Source of the DNA: a bacterium
GTDB taxonomy: Bacteria > Atribacterota > JS1 > SB-45 > 34-128
Assembly (NCBI GenBank): GCA_018894595.1
Contig: JAHIPN010000223.1
Location: 1 to 9,589, forward strand
Direction: 5' to 3'
DNA: 9,589 bases
Shown: positions 1 through 5,540 of the stretch, in pieces
Position numbering within the stretch: the first letter of the stretch is position 1
Layout of the letters: every line of letters starts with the position of its first letter
Position numbers and translations under genes: made by a program
The notes under the pieces: model-generated
The model's input: only the letters and a program-made list of their open reading frames with translations
What the model was told of the DNA's origin: nothing
Databases searched by the model: none

Positions 1-32
1 GGCTAGTGCTCTACCAACTGAGCTATTCCCGC
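1..32 (-). tRNA. tRNA-Gly, 5' part only (cut by window edge)
   Basis: The minus strand starts GCGGGAA (acceptor strand), TA, then a D-arm of GCTC/GAGC, and the first anticodon-stem bases CTAGC followed by C. The sequence runs off the window before the anticodon. The acceptor and D-arm bases are the usual ones of bacterial tRNA-Gly, and the CTAGC anticodon stem is common in the UCC isoacceptor, but the anticodon itself is not visible. It begins 4 bp after the 3' end of tRNA-Pro, so the two are almost certainly one transcript. Confidence 0.85.
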
Positions 33-110
<78 letters not shown>

Positions 111-121
111 AAACAAAAGCT

Positions 122-150
122 ATTATATAAGAAATATTTATATAAGTCAA
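122..150 (-). promoter_or_regulatory. Sigma-70 type promoter for the tRNA pair
   Basis: On the minus strand, TTGACT (145-150) is followed after exactly 17 bp by TATAAT (122-127). This is a perfect -10 box and a 5/6 match at -35. The tRNA-Pro 5' end lies 11 bp beyond the -10 box, so transcription would start only a few bases upstream of the mature tRNA. No other promoter in the window is this clear. Confidence 0.85.
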
Positions 151-167
151 TTATAAAATAATAATTA

Positions 168-195
168 GTATATCGTATATCGTATATCGTATATC
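168..195. repeat. Heptamer array GTATATC x4
   Basis: Four exact, head-to-tail copies of GTATATC fill 28 bp, 17 bp upstream of the -35 box of the tRNA promoter. The unit is a variant of the period-7 repeats at 207-262, 2003-2074, 5385-5425 and 5516-5536. There is no coding content. Part of the gene-free stretch between the tRNA promoter and rdgB. Confidence 0.9.
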
Positions 196-206
196 GCAAA
201 GAAAAT

Positions 207-262
207 AGAAGTCAGAAGTCAGAATTCGTATCTCGTAGCTCGTATCTCGTATCGAGTATCGC
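207..262. repeat. Degenerate period-7 array, 8 units in register
   Basis: Reading continuously in steps of seven gives AGAAGTC, AGAAGTC, AGAATTC, GTATCTC, GTAGCTC, GTATCTC, GTATCGA, GTATCGC with no break in phase. Two unit families (AGAAGTC-like and GTATCTC-like) therefore share one register. Another AGAATTC stands at 275-281. Period 7 with locally uniform variants recalls the heptanucleotide short tandem repeats (STRR) known from cyanobacterial genomes, but a relation is not implied. Confidence 0.85.
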
Positions 263-284
263 GTTAAGAAAATTAGAATTCAGA

Positions 285-340
285 GGTGGGGGCACGATGC
301 ATCGTGCCCACGGTAAAGCAAAGACGAAATCAAAAAAAAT
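285..340. repeat. REP-like palindrome plus spacer, probable half copy of the composite element
   Basis: GGGCACGATGCATCGTGCCC (290-309) is a perfect 20-bp palindrome, identical to the second hairpin of the composite elements at 1834 and 6170. The end GTAGGGG is here altered to GTGGGGG (287-293). The spacer that follows (CCCACGGTAAAGCAAAGA at 307-324) resembles the spacer of the element at 6170 read on the opposite strand (CCCACAGGTAAA, then an AAAGA). It looks like a partial older copy that runs into the complete element beginning at 341. Confidence 0.7.
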
Positions 341-417
341 GTAGGGGCGTATTGCATACGCCCAAGGAAGAACAAAAAATAATAAAACAGGAAGGGCACA
401 ATTCATTGTGCCCCTAC
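341..417 (-). repeat. Composite two-hairpin REP/MITE-like element, copy A (77 bp)
   Basis: Inverted ends GTAGGGG (341-347) and CCCCTAC (411-417) enclose two hairpins: GGGCGTAT/ATACGCCC (345-352 with 356-363) and GGGCACAAT/ATTGTGCCC (394-402 with 405-413). The spacer is 30 nt of A-rich sequence on the plus strand. Read on the minus strand it begins with the same 24-nt hairpin module as copy B and the same TTCCTGTTTT spacer start as copy C. Its second hairpin has different stem bases (CGTAT in place of CACGAT) but stays paired. No ORF inside is credible. Confidence 0.8.
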
Positions 418-457
418 AAAAAAAGTAAAAGCACGGTGTGACGTGTCTTCTTGTGCT
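417..457 (-). terminator. Possible weak terminator after rdgB
   Basis: Downstream of the rdgB stop codon the minus strand has AGCAC (453-457) pairing with GTGCT (430-434) around an 18-nt loop; an alternative small stem is CACG/CGTG. A T-rich run follows (TTTTACTTTTTTT, about 418-430). The stem is short, so this is only a candidate. It is the one place in the window where a hairpin is followed by a T-run in the direction of transcription. Confidence 0.3.
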
Positions 458-462
458 AACGA

Positions 463-1056
463 CTATTCACTAACGACTATTTTATTTATTCTATCCATCA
501 TCCTTCTCATGGCTTTACCCCTATGGCTTATCCGGTTTTTGATCTTATCTCCCAATTCCGCAAATGTTTTTTCATATTCGGGAACCAAAAAAATAGGGTC
601 ATAACCAAAACCATGCTCACCTTTTGGCTTAAAGGTAATGCTTCCCTTACATTCTTCCTTAACCATATATATTTTTCCATTCGGAAAAACAAGTACTGCA
701 ACGCAAACAAATTTCGCGTTTCTTTTATTTTTTGGAACATTTTCTAATAATTTAAGTACTTTGTTTACGCGTTCTTTATCACTATTTCCCCATCTCGAAG
801 AATATATTCCCGGCTCTCCTTTTAAATAATCAATTTCCAATCCTGAATCATCTGCTAAACATATTTTACCAGTATATTTTGAAATTTTACTGGCTTTTTT
901 AAAAGCATTTTCTTGATAGGTTTTACCATCTTCCTCGACTTTTGGAAGATTGGGGAAATCTTTCATAGTTAATATCTTTACTTTAGGAATGTTTAAAATA
1001 TTTTTTATTTCCTTGACTTTACCAAAATTATTTGTAGCAATAAGTATCTCTAACAT
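463..1056 (-). CDS. rdgB: RdgB/HAM1-type XTP/dITP pyrophosphatase
   Basis: Nucleotide-pool cleaning enzyme that hydrolyses ITP, dITP and XTP to monophosphates, keeping deaminated purines out of DNA and RNA; cytosolic. The 197-residue protein has the usual family length. Visible motifs are the substrate loop ATNNFGK (7-13), ENA (49-51), the acidic [10 protein letters not shown] (67-76) with the metal/catalytic Asp pair 69-70, FGYDPIF (150-156) and SHRGKA (177-182). The ATG start overlaps the end of rph by 7 bp and is preceded by GGGAG, so the pair is translationally coupled; rph next to this gene is also the arrangement in Bacillus. The last codons and the stop lie in a 14-bp tandem duplication (see findings). 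Function is confident from the motifs. Confidence 0.96.
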   Translation of the reverse strand: MLEILIATNNFGKVKEIKNILNIPKVKILTMKDFPNLPKVEEDGKTYQENAFKKASKISKYTGKICLADDSGLEIDYLKGEPGIYSSRWGNSDKERVNKVLKLLENVPKNKRNAKFVCVAVLVFPNGKIYMVKEECKGSITFKPKGEHGFGYDPIFLVPEYEKTFAELGDKIKNRISHRGKAMRRMMDRINKIVVSE

Positions 1057-1775
1057 ATTTCTCCCAATATATTTTTTTCTTCTTCGATTATCTGTTTTAT
1101 TCCTGCCTCTGCCAATTTAATCAATTCCTTTAAATTTCTTTTAGAAAAAGGCTTGCCTTCAGCCGTTCCTTGAATTTCTATTATTTCTCCTTTTTCAGTC
1201 ATTACCATGTTTAGATCGACTTGGGCATGAGAATCTTCTTCAAAATTTAAATCTAATAACATTTCTCCGTCAACTATCCCCGCACTAATTGCCCCTACAT
1301 AATCTTTTATAGGAATATCAACTATTTGCCCTTCAGCCTTCAAATAATTTAGAGCATCAAATAGAGCGACAAAAGAGCCAATAATAGCTGAGGTTCTGGT
1401 TCCGCCATCGGCTTGGACTACATCACAGTCTATCCAAATAGTCCTCTCTCCTAATTCCATTAAATCTACTACCGACCTTAAAGATCTCCCTATTAATCTT
1501 TGAATTTCAGAAGACCTTCCGCTTATTTTACCTTTTACTGAGTCCCTGATATTTCTAATTTGATTTGCCCTGGGAATCATGGAATATTCAGCTGAAATCC
1601 AACCGCTCTTTTTTCCTCTTAAAAATAAAGGAACTTTGTCTTCAACCGAAGCGGTGCATATTATTTTAGTATCTCCCATTTTTATAAGAGTAGATCCTTC
1701 TGCATATTTAATGTAATTTCTGGTAATCTTCATAGGTCGTATTTCATTATATTTTCTATTGTTCGATCTAAACAT
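1050..1775 (-). CDS. rph: Ribonuclease PH
   Basis: Phosphorolytic 3'-5' exoribonuclease that trims tRNA precursors and degrades structured RNA; normally a hexamer. The 241 residues match the family length. Hallmarks are [14 protein letters not shown] (17-30), the [18 protein letters not shown] stretch (53-70), [11 protein letters not shown] (90-100), the phosphate-binding [10 protein letters not shown] (121-130) and the acidic [15 protein letters not shown] (175-189), which carries the catalytic aspartates. The ATG is preceded by AAGGAGG 4 nt away. It is the first gene of a two-gene unit with rdgB. A 299-bp repeat-filled gap separates it from ispA, so it probably has its own promoter, but no convincing -35/-10 pair is seen there. 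The nearby tRNA-Pro, which lacks an encoded CCA, is the kind of substrate it matures. Confidence 0.97.
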   Translation of the reverse strand: MFRSNNRKYNEIRPMKITRNYIKYAEGSTLIKMGDTKIICTASVEDKVPLFLRGKKSGWISAEYSMIPRANQIRNIRDSVKGKISGRSSEIQRLIGRSLRSVVDLMELGERTIWIDCDVVQADGGTRTSAIIGSFVALFDALNYLKAEGQIVDIPIKDYVGAISAGIVDGEMLLDLNFEEDSHAQVDLNMVMTEKGEIIEIQGTAEGKPFSKRNLKELIKLAEAGIKQIIEEEKNILGEIC

Positions 1776-1833
1776 TTTTCCTCCTTAATTTCTTTTAGCG
1801 TATAAAAATACAGTAATAAGTAATATGTAATGT

Positions 1834-1950
1834 GTAGGGGCACAATGAATTGTGCCCTAACTATTTTATTGCCTTCAGTCTGTTGTGGGCACGATGCATC
1901 GTGCCCCTACAATACATTACTCTTTACGGACAAGCACAAGGTCTGTCCCC
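1834..1950 (+). repeat. Composite REP/MITE-like element, copy B, with a decayed third hairpin
   Basis: The core of 77 bp (1834-1910) has GTAGGGG at the left and CCCCTAC at the right. Hairpin one is GGGCACAAT/ATTGTGCCC (1838-1846 with 1849-1857). Hairpin two is the perfect palindrome GGGCACGATGCATCGTGCCC (1887-1906). The 29-nt spacer is pyrimidine-rich. A third, partly decayed hairpin follows: GGACA (1928-1932) with TGTCC (1944-1948), whose loop contains CACAAGGTCTG, as in the third hairpin at 6256-6280. It lies 58 bp upstream of the rph start and opposite in orientation to copy A. Confidence 0.8.
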
Positions 1951-2002
1951 ATCTTTTCTCTCTTGTTTTCTACTATATGATAATCTAACTTCTGGTTTCT
2001 TT

Positions 2003-2074
2003 CTTCTTAACGATATACGATATACTTCTTAACGATATACGATATACTTCTTAACGATATACGATATACTTCTT
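2003..2074. repeat. 22-bp tandem repeat, 3.3 copies, touching the ispA stop codon
   Basis: Three exact 22-bp units (2003-2024, 2025-2046, 2047-2068) and a 6-bp start of a fourth (2069-2074). Each unit is CTTCTTAA followed by two CGATATA heptamers. CGATATA is the GTATATC heptamer of 168-195 in opposite strand and phase, so this is a higher-order version of the same repeat. The partial copy ends exactly at the stop codon of ispA (TGA, 2075-2077). With the element at 1834 it accounts for most of the 299-bp gap between ispA and rph, in which I see no gene. Confidence 0.9.
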
Positions 2075-2935
2075 TCATTTTTTTCTTATGAGCAAATAAT
2101 CGGCTAAACTTTTCAATGTTTCAGCTTTTTGATCGAATATTTTTAAAGAATCTTTTGCTTCCTTAATTAACCTTTCGGATTCGTTCTTTGATTCTTTCAT
2201 CCCAAATTTATTAGCATAATTAGGTTTTCCCGTATCCCTTTGGTCTTGCATGATATCAAGCATATCGTCAACAATTTGAAAAGCTAATCCTATCTTTTCA
2301 CTATATTTGGTTAAAGCTTTAAGCTGCCTTTGGTTTGCCCCGGACAATATTGCTCCTGCCCTAATAGAAAGACAAATTAAAGCGGCAGTTTTTTTCATAT
2401 ATAGATTATATAAATCTTCTTTTTTAATATCTTCATTTTTCAAGTTTATATCTTCTACTTGTCCTCCTAACATATTTTCAGTTCCAATGTAAAAAGATGC
2501 TTCTTTTATCAATTTTAGAATAGATTGTTTTTTTACTTCTTTAACTTCCGAATTTTTAATTATTAAGTCAAATCCGGAAACTAAAAGTGCATCCCCTGCT
2601 AATAAAGCTATGGCTTCCCCAAATACTTTATGATTGCTTGGTTTCCCCCGTCTAAAATCATCATTATCTATACAAGGGAGATCATCATGAATTAATGAAA
2701 AAGTATGAATTAATTCAATTCCACAAGCTGCCTTTAGTACACTTTCATTATCTTTACCAAACAATTCAGCGGTTGCTAAAGTTAAAATTGGCCTAATTCT
2801 CTTTCCTCCGCCAAAAACACTATAGCGTATTGCTTTGTGAATAATTGAAGGTGATTTTTCTTCCGGTGGTAAATATTCATCTAAAGCCTTATCTATGATA
2901 TTTTTTTTATTTTCCAGATATTTTTTAAGAATCAT
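2075..2935 (-). CDS. ispA: Short-chain polyprenyl (farnesyl/geranyl) diphosphate synthase
   Basis: Condenses isopentenyl diphosphate with allylic diphosphates to make C10-C15 (possibly C20) prenyl diphosphates for quinone, carotenoid or undecaprenyl pathways. In the 286-residue protein from the chosen start I see GGGKRIRP (42-49), the first Asp-rich motif DDLPCID (84-90) with the two-residue insertion of bacterial type II enzymes, DDFRRG (92-97), GGQ (157-159), KT (182-183), FQ (219-220) and the second motif DDMLD (223-227). Phe at position 79, five residues before the first motif, favours a short product, but chain length cannot be fixed by eye. The ATG at 2935 is chosen because family members begin just before such a helix (LKKYLENKKNIID) and AAGGAG lies 12 nt upstream. 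An in-frame TTG at 2998 would add 21 residues. It overlaps xseB by 11 bp; the xseB-ispA order is standard, but dxs does not follow. Confidence 0.93.
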   Translation of the reverse strand: MILKKYLENKKNIIDKALDEYLPPEEKSPSIIHKAIRYSVFGGGKRIRPILTLATAELFGKDNESVLKAACGIELIHTFSLIHDDLPCIDNDDFRRGKPSNHKVFGEAIALLAGDALLVSGFDLIIKNSEVKEVKKQSILKLIKEASFYIGTENMLGGQVEDINLKNEDIKKEDLYNLYMKKTAALICLSIRAGAILSGANQRQLKALTKYSEKIGLAFQIVDDMLDIMQDQRDTGKPNYANKFGMKESKNESERLIKEAKDSLKIFDQKAETLKSLADYLLIRKK

Positions 2936-3194
2936 TAACCGGTTCTTCTCCTTTTTTTTCAGAAAAAGGTTTAGTGGAATATTTTTCTTCACCCTCAATT
3001 ACCAATTGTTCTATCTTCTTTTTAGTTTTATTCAATTTTTCTAAACATATTTTCGATATATTCATTCCTTCTTCATAGGTCTTTACTGATTCATCTAAGG
3101 TTAATTCACCTTCCTCTAATCTTTGTACAATATTTTCCAATTTTCTTAGATATTCTTCAAAAGGAATATCTTCTATTTTTTTCTTGTCTTTCAA
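2925..3194 (-). CDS. xseB: Exodeoxyribonuclease VII small subunit
   Basis: Small subunit of exonuclease VII; several copies bind the long helix of XseA to form the enzyme that digests single-stranded DNA from both ends. The 89-residue protein is typical: an early PFEEYLRKLENIVQRLEEGE helix (12-31), then LTLDESVKTYEEGM (32-45) and a second charged helix (LEKLNKTKKKIEQL), the usual two-helix hairpin. The basic/acidic tail is unconserved. The start codon is TTG and shares four bases with the xseA stop (TTGA, 3191-3194). A strong AAGGAGG at 3205-3211, 10 nt upstream and inside xseA, supports it. The coupling probably sets the subunit ratio, because XseB is needed in excess. Confidence 0.95.
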   Translation of the reverse strand: MKDKKKIEDIPFEEYLRKLENIVQRLEEGELTLDESVKTYEEGMNISKICLEKLNKTKKKIEQLVIEGEEKYSTKPFSEKKGEEPVNDS

Positions 3195-4420
3195 TTTGAA
3201 ACAGCCTCCTTTTTTTCTACTTTACTTAATATCTTACCATCACTTATGATGACTTCCATTTTTGTACCAACTTCAATTTGCTCCAACCTTTTAATAATCT
3301 CCTTACCAGGTATTTTTCTACAAATACTATATCCTCTTTCAATTACAGCCCAGGGACTTAATGAATCCAGTCTTTGGGAATCTTTTTTTACCCTCTCTTC
3401 ATATAATTCTACCAGGTGTTTAATCCTTGAATTTAAACGAGCACTAAATTCATCGATGTATTGGTAATATTGATTAACTTTGTTTTCCGGTCCCTGATAT
3501 TTAAGACTTCTGTATAAAGAATTTAAATTTTCTGTTTTCAACTCAAAGTTTCTTTTTGTTGCTCTGGTTATTTTACTTTTTAATAAACTTAGATTATTTA
3601 TCAGATTATTTTTATCCGGTATAGTCATTTCAGCTGCGGCAGAGGGAGTAGGAGAACGCAGGTCAGCCACAAAATCTGAAATAGTGAAATCTGTTTCGTG
3701 GCCTACCGCAGAAACTATAGGTATTTTAGAGTTATAGATACTGCGAGCTAATATTTCTTCATTAAAAGCCCATAGCTCTTCTAATGAACCTCCACCTCGG
3801 CCAATTATGATAAAATCTAAATCCTTAAAATATTTATTTAAAAAATCTATCTTTTTAGCAATTTCCTGAGCGGCAAATGTCCCTTGCACCAGGGAAGGAA
3901 CAACTAAAATTGAAAGATTAGGGAATCTTCTCAATGAAATAGTTATAATATCTCTAATTGCTGCCCCGGTTGGAGAAGTAATAACCGCAAAATTTAGCGG
4001 AATGAGCGGTAATTTCTTTTTAATTTCCTCCGAAAAAAGTCCTTCCTCTTTAAGTTTTGCTTTCAATTTCTCAAAGGCTAAATAAAGTTCGCCCTTTCCG
4101 GCCTCTACTATTTCCTTTACATACAGCTGGTATTCTCCTCTTTTTTCATAAACACTTACATCCCCACGCACCTTAACCTTCATTCCATCCCCTGGCATAA
4201 ATCGTAAATTACAATTATTGCCTCTAAACATTACACATCTAATCTGGCTTTCCTTGTCTTTGAGCACAAAATACATATGTCCTGAAGAGTGTAACTTAAA
4301 ATTGGATATCTCTCCCAATATCCATATATCCTGCAGGTTATAATCATTTTCAAAAAGCTTTTTTATATATTTATTAAGCTTGGAAACTGTATATATTTTT
4401 GATTCTGTATAGTTATTCAT
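3191..4420 (-). CDS. xseA: Exodeoxyribonuclease VII large (catalytic) subunit
   Basis: Catalytic subunit of the ssDNA exonuclease acting in repair and recombination. An N-terminal OB-fold (about 8-105) contains ISNFKLHSSGHMYFVLKD. The nuclease domain includes AVITSPTGAAIRDI (145-158), IIGRGGGSLEELWAFNEE (205-222), SAVGHETDFTISDFVADLRSPTPSAAAE (237-264; His241, Asp244 and Arg255 are the conserved positions). A long charged helical region (about 270-370) carries XseB. The tail SPWAVIERGYSI is typical. At 409 residues it is a little shorter than the roughly 450 of Escherichia coli and Bacillus, with all core motifs present. The ATG starts 6 bp after the nusB stop and has no clear Shine-Dalgarno, suggesting coupled translation. 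In Bacillus folD lies between nusB and xseA; here it does not. Confidence 0.96.
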   Translation of the reverse strand: MNNYTESKIYTVSKLNKYIKKLFENDYNLQDIWILGEISNFKLHSSGHMYFVLKDKESQIRCVMFRGNNCNLRFMPGDGMKVKVRGDVSVYEKRGEYQLYVKEIVEAGKGELYLAFEKLKAKLKEEGLFSEEIKKKLPLIPLNFAVITSPTGAAIRDIITISLRRFPNLSILVVPSLVQGTFAAQEIAKKIDFLNKYFKDLDFIIIGRGGGSLEELWAFNEEILARSIYNSKIPIVSAVGHETDFTISDFVADLRSPTPSAAAEMTIPDKNNLINNLSLLKSKITRATKRNFELKTENLNSLYRSLKYQGPENKVNQYYQYIDEFSARLNSRIKHLVELYEERVKKDSQRLDSLSPWAVIERGYSICRKIPGKEIIKRLEQIEVGTKMEVIISDGKILSKVEKKEAVSN

Positions 4421-4426
4421 AATCGT

Positions 4427-4849
4427 TTAATCTATTTTCTTCAATATTTTATCATTCTTATCGATTTTGCCTAAAACTCCGTTTACAAAACTAAAAGAAC
4501 TTTTTGCACCATATTTTTTGGCTAATTCAACTGCTTCGTTAATGGAGACGCTTTTGGGTATATCTTTTAAGTATAATATTTCGTAAATTGCTATCCGAAG
4601 AATATTTCTATCAATATTAGCAATTCTTTCTAAAGACCAATTGTTAGTATAATTGTTAATCGTCTTATCTGTTTCAGATAAATTACTAATCACTCCTTTA
4701 ACCAGTGTTAAAGTAAATTCCCTAACTTCATCTGAATATTTATCATTTTCGAAAGTATATTTAAGAGCTTCTTCTATATTAGTGCTAACTAAATCAATTT
4801 GAAATAACACTTTTAAGGCCATTTCTCGGGATAATCTTCTTCCTCCCAT
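4427..4849 (-). CDS. nusB: Transcription antitermination factor NusB
   Basis: All-helical RNA-binding protein that pairs with NusE (S10) on boxA to keep RNA polymerase going through rRNA operons. The 140 residues fit the family. Signature segments are [16 protein letters not shown] (4-19, the Arg-rich first helix), [17 protein letters not shown] (about 78-94), and [28 protein letters not shown] (about 101-128). The ATG is preceded by GGAGGAG 2-4 nt away. The ribosome site lies only 4 bp from the foot of a perfect 32-bp inverted repeat (4863-4931). A hairpin in the nusB leader RNA could therefore affect its translation or the stability of the efp/Asp23-to-nusB transcript; this is inference. 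Confidence 0.96.
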   Translation of the reverse strand: MGGRRLSREMALKVLFQIDLVSTNIEEALKYTFENDKYSDEVREFTLTLVKGVISNLSETDKTINNYTNNWSLERIANIDRNILRIAIYEILYLKDIPKSVSINEAVELAKKYGAKSSFSFVNGVLGKIDKNDKILKKID

Positions 4850-4862
4850 TACTCCTCCGTTT

Positions 4863-4931
4863 ACATGGGGTCAGGTCTTCACATTTGACATATAAAATAT
4901 ATATGTCAAATGTGAAGACCTGACCCCATGT
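4863..4931. repeat. Perfect 32-bp inverted repeat (MITE/REP-like palindrome)
   Basis: Arms at 4863-4894 and 4900-4931 are exact reverse complements over 32 bp around a 5-nt centre (AAATA). The arm starts ACATGGGGTCAGGTCTTCAC and continues through ATTTGACATATA. The outer TGGGGTCAGGTCTT resembles palindromes I recall near REP-associated tyrosine (Y1/HUH) transposases in other bacteria; that link is from memory. No T-run follows on either strand, so it is not a classic intrinsic terminator. It fills almost the whole gap between the Asp23-like gene and nusB. Confidence 0.9.
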
Positions 4932-4947
4932 GTGTGCATGTGTATAT

Positions 4948-5373
4948 TTAAAAAACTTTTACAAATAGATTTGAAGCGACTAAATCTTTCCTGCTTTGTG
5001 TTTTCTTGGGAAACTGAATACCTTGAACATGAATATCTATTTCATTAACATTTATTCCTAATTTTTTCATTAATTTTTCTTTAACTCTACTCTGAATATC
5101 CCAGGCTATATCAGGTATCCTTACACCATACTTTATAATAATATTTAAATTTATCAAAGGTTTATTATCTTTTATCTCTACTTTTATATTACGGGTGGCA
5201 TCTTCCGTTTCATTTTCGCTCGCATCTCCCCTTAACATATCGGTTATCTCTTTTATGATTGACTTTCTGCTTCCGACCACACCTTTAACGTCAGCTAAAT
5301 TTAAACTAACTATACTCCTGATAGTTTCCCTGGTAATATTTATTTCTCCCAGATCAGTTTTAATAGTTTGCAT
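4948..5373 (-). CDS. Asp23/Gls24 (DUF322) family envelope-stress-type protein
   Basis: Small cytosolic protein of the Asp23/Gls24 family, related to Bacillus YqhY, which also sits beside nusB; the exact role of these proteins is unsettled (cell envelope homeostasis, alkaline stress, lipid synthesis). The 141-residue product shows the family pattern: TDLGEINITRETIRSIV (6-22), a VKGVVGSR segment, a variable acidic linker, then VEIKDNKPLINLNIIIKYGVRIPDIAWDIQSRVKEKLMKKLG and the ending INEIDIHVQGIQF-like strand (reads INVNEIDIHVQGIQF). The ATG at 5373 has AGGAG 8 nt upstream at 5382-5386 and fits the family N-terminus. The open frame continues 31 codons further back, but only through repeat sequence. 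No membrane segment or signal peptide. Confidence 0.88.
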   Translation of the reverse strand: MQTIKTDLGEINITRETIRSIVSLNLADVKGVVGSRKSIIKEITDMLRGDASENETEDATRNIKVEIKDNKPLINLNIIIKYGVRIPDIAWDIQSRVKEKLMKKLGINVNEIDIHVQGIQFPKKTQSRKDLVASNLFVKVF

Positions 5374-5384
5374 TTTCCTCACTC

Positions 5385-5425
5385 CTATTTCGTATTTCGT
5401 ATAGCATACGGCGTTAGCGTATAGC
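5385..5425. repeat. Period-7 array (GTATTTC / GTATAGC units) at the Asp23 ribosome site
   Basis: Units in order are CTATTTC, GTATTTC, GTATAGC, ATACGGC, a 6-nt GTTAGC, and GTATAGC. They also give small stems, for example CGTAT (5398-5402) with ATACG (5406-5410). The array reaches the AGGAG ribosome site of the Asp23-like gene (5382-5386). Another member of the dispersed heptamer family, with local bases TTTC or TAGC in place of TATC. Confidence 0.7.
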
Positions 5426-5427
5426 AC

Positions 5428-5492
5428 GACAGGCGAGACGCCTATCCTACGGTTTATATGTATCATTGAGGGCGTATGTAATACGCCCCTAC
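5428..5492 (-). repeat. Two REP-like hairpins in the same orientation
   Basis: On the minus strand GTAGGGG (5486-5492) opens a hairpin GGGCGTAT/ATACGCCC (5470-5477 with 5481-5488), the same stem as in copy A but with loop GTA. A second unit opens GTAGG (5446-5450) and forms AGGCG/CGCCT (5431-5435 with 5439-5443) plus two further pairs beyond one mismatch. The two differ in stem and are 19 bp apart. Unlike copies A-C, the ends are not inverted. Confidence 0.7.
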
Positions 5493-5515
5493 CTCTTAAT
5501 CCTAATTTTCTTCAC

Positions 5516-5536
5516 TCGATACTCGATACGCGATAC
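5516..5536. repeat. Heptamer array GTATCGA/GTATCGC x3
   Basis: Minus-strand reading gives GTATCGC, GTATCGA, GTATCGA, in exact period 7. The array ends 4 bp from the efp stop codon. GTATCGA and GTATCGC also stand side by side at 249-262, so two arrays more than 5 kb apart share the same unit variants. Confidence 0.8.
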
Positions 5537-5540
5537 TAAG

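Noticed and set aside
212..406. Small minus-strand reading frame with a hydrophobic N-terminus, and similar small plus-strand frames at 1850-2032, 6181-6501 and 6188-6565
   Set aside because: They translate the REP hairpins; the same peptide pieces (for example WARCIVP) come from the same palindrome at separate places. No ribosome site or family likeness, and the 6181/6188 frames run antisense into glyA.
523..747. Plus-strand frames inside rdgB (also 638-829, 2307-2492, 3246-3467, 5195-5404 and 5829-6056)
   Set aside because: They are antisense shadows of well-identified genes, without ribosome sites or recognisable protein features.
1776..1833. Promoter for rph
   Set aside because: The minus strand has TATACG as a poor -10 and only CATATT or similar at the -35 distance; not good enough to call.
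2003..2074. CRISPR array
   Set aside because: Units are directly adjacent with no unique spacers, and no cas gene is present.
2936..2998. 21-codon upstream extension of ispA from a TTG
   Set aside because: It lies wholly within xseB, has no family likeness, and the ATG at 2935 begins where prenyltransferases usually begin.
5374..5466. 31-codon N-terminal extension of the Asp23-like gene
   Set aside because: The extra codons are read out of a REP hairpin and a heptamer array, while the ATG at 5373 has a good ribosome site and fits the family N-terminus.
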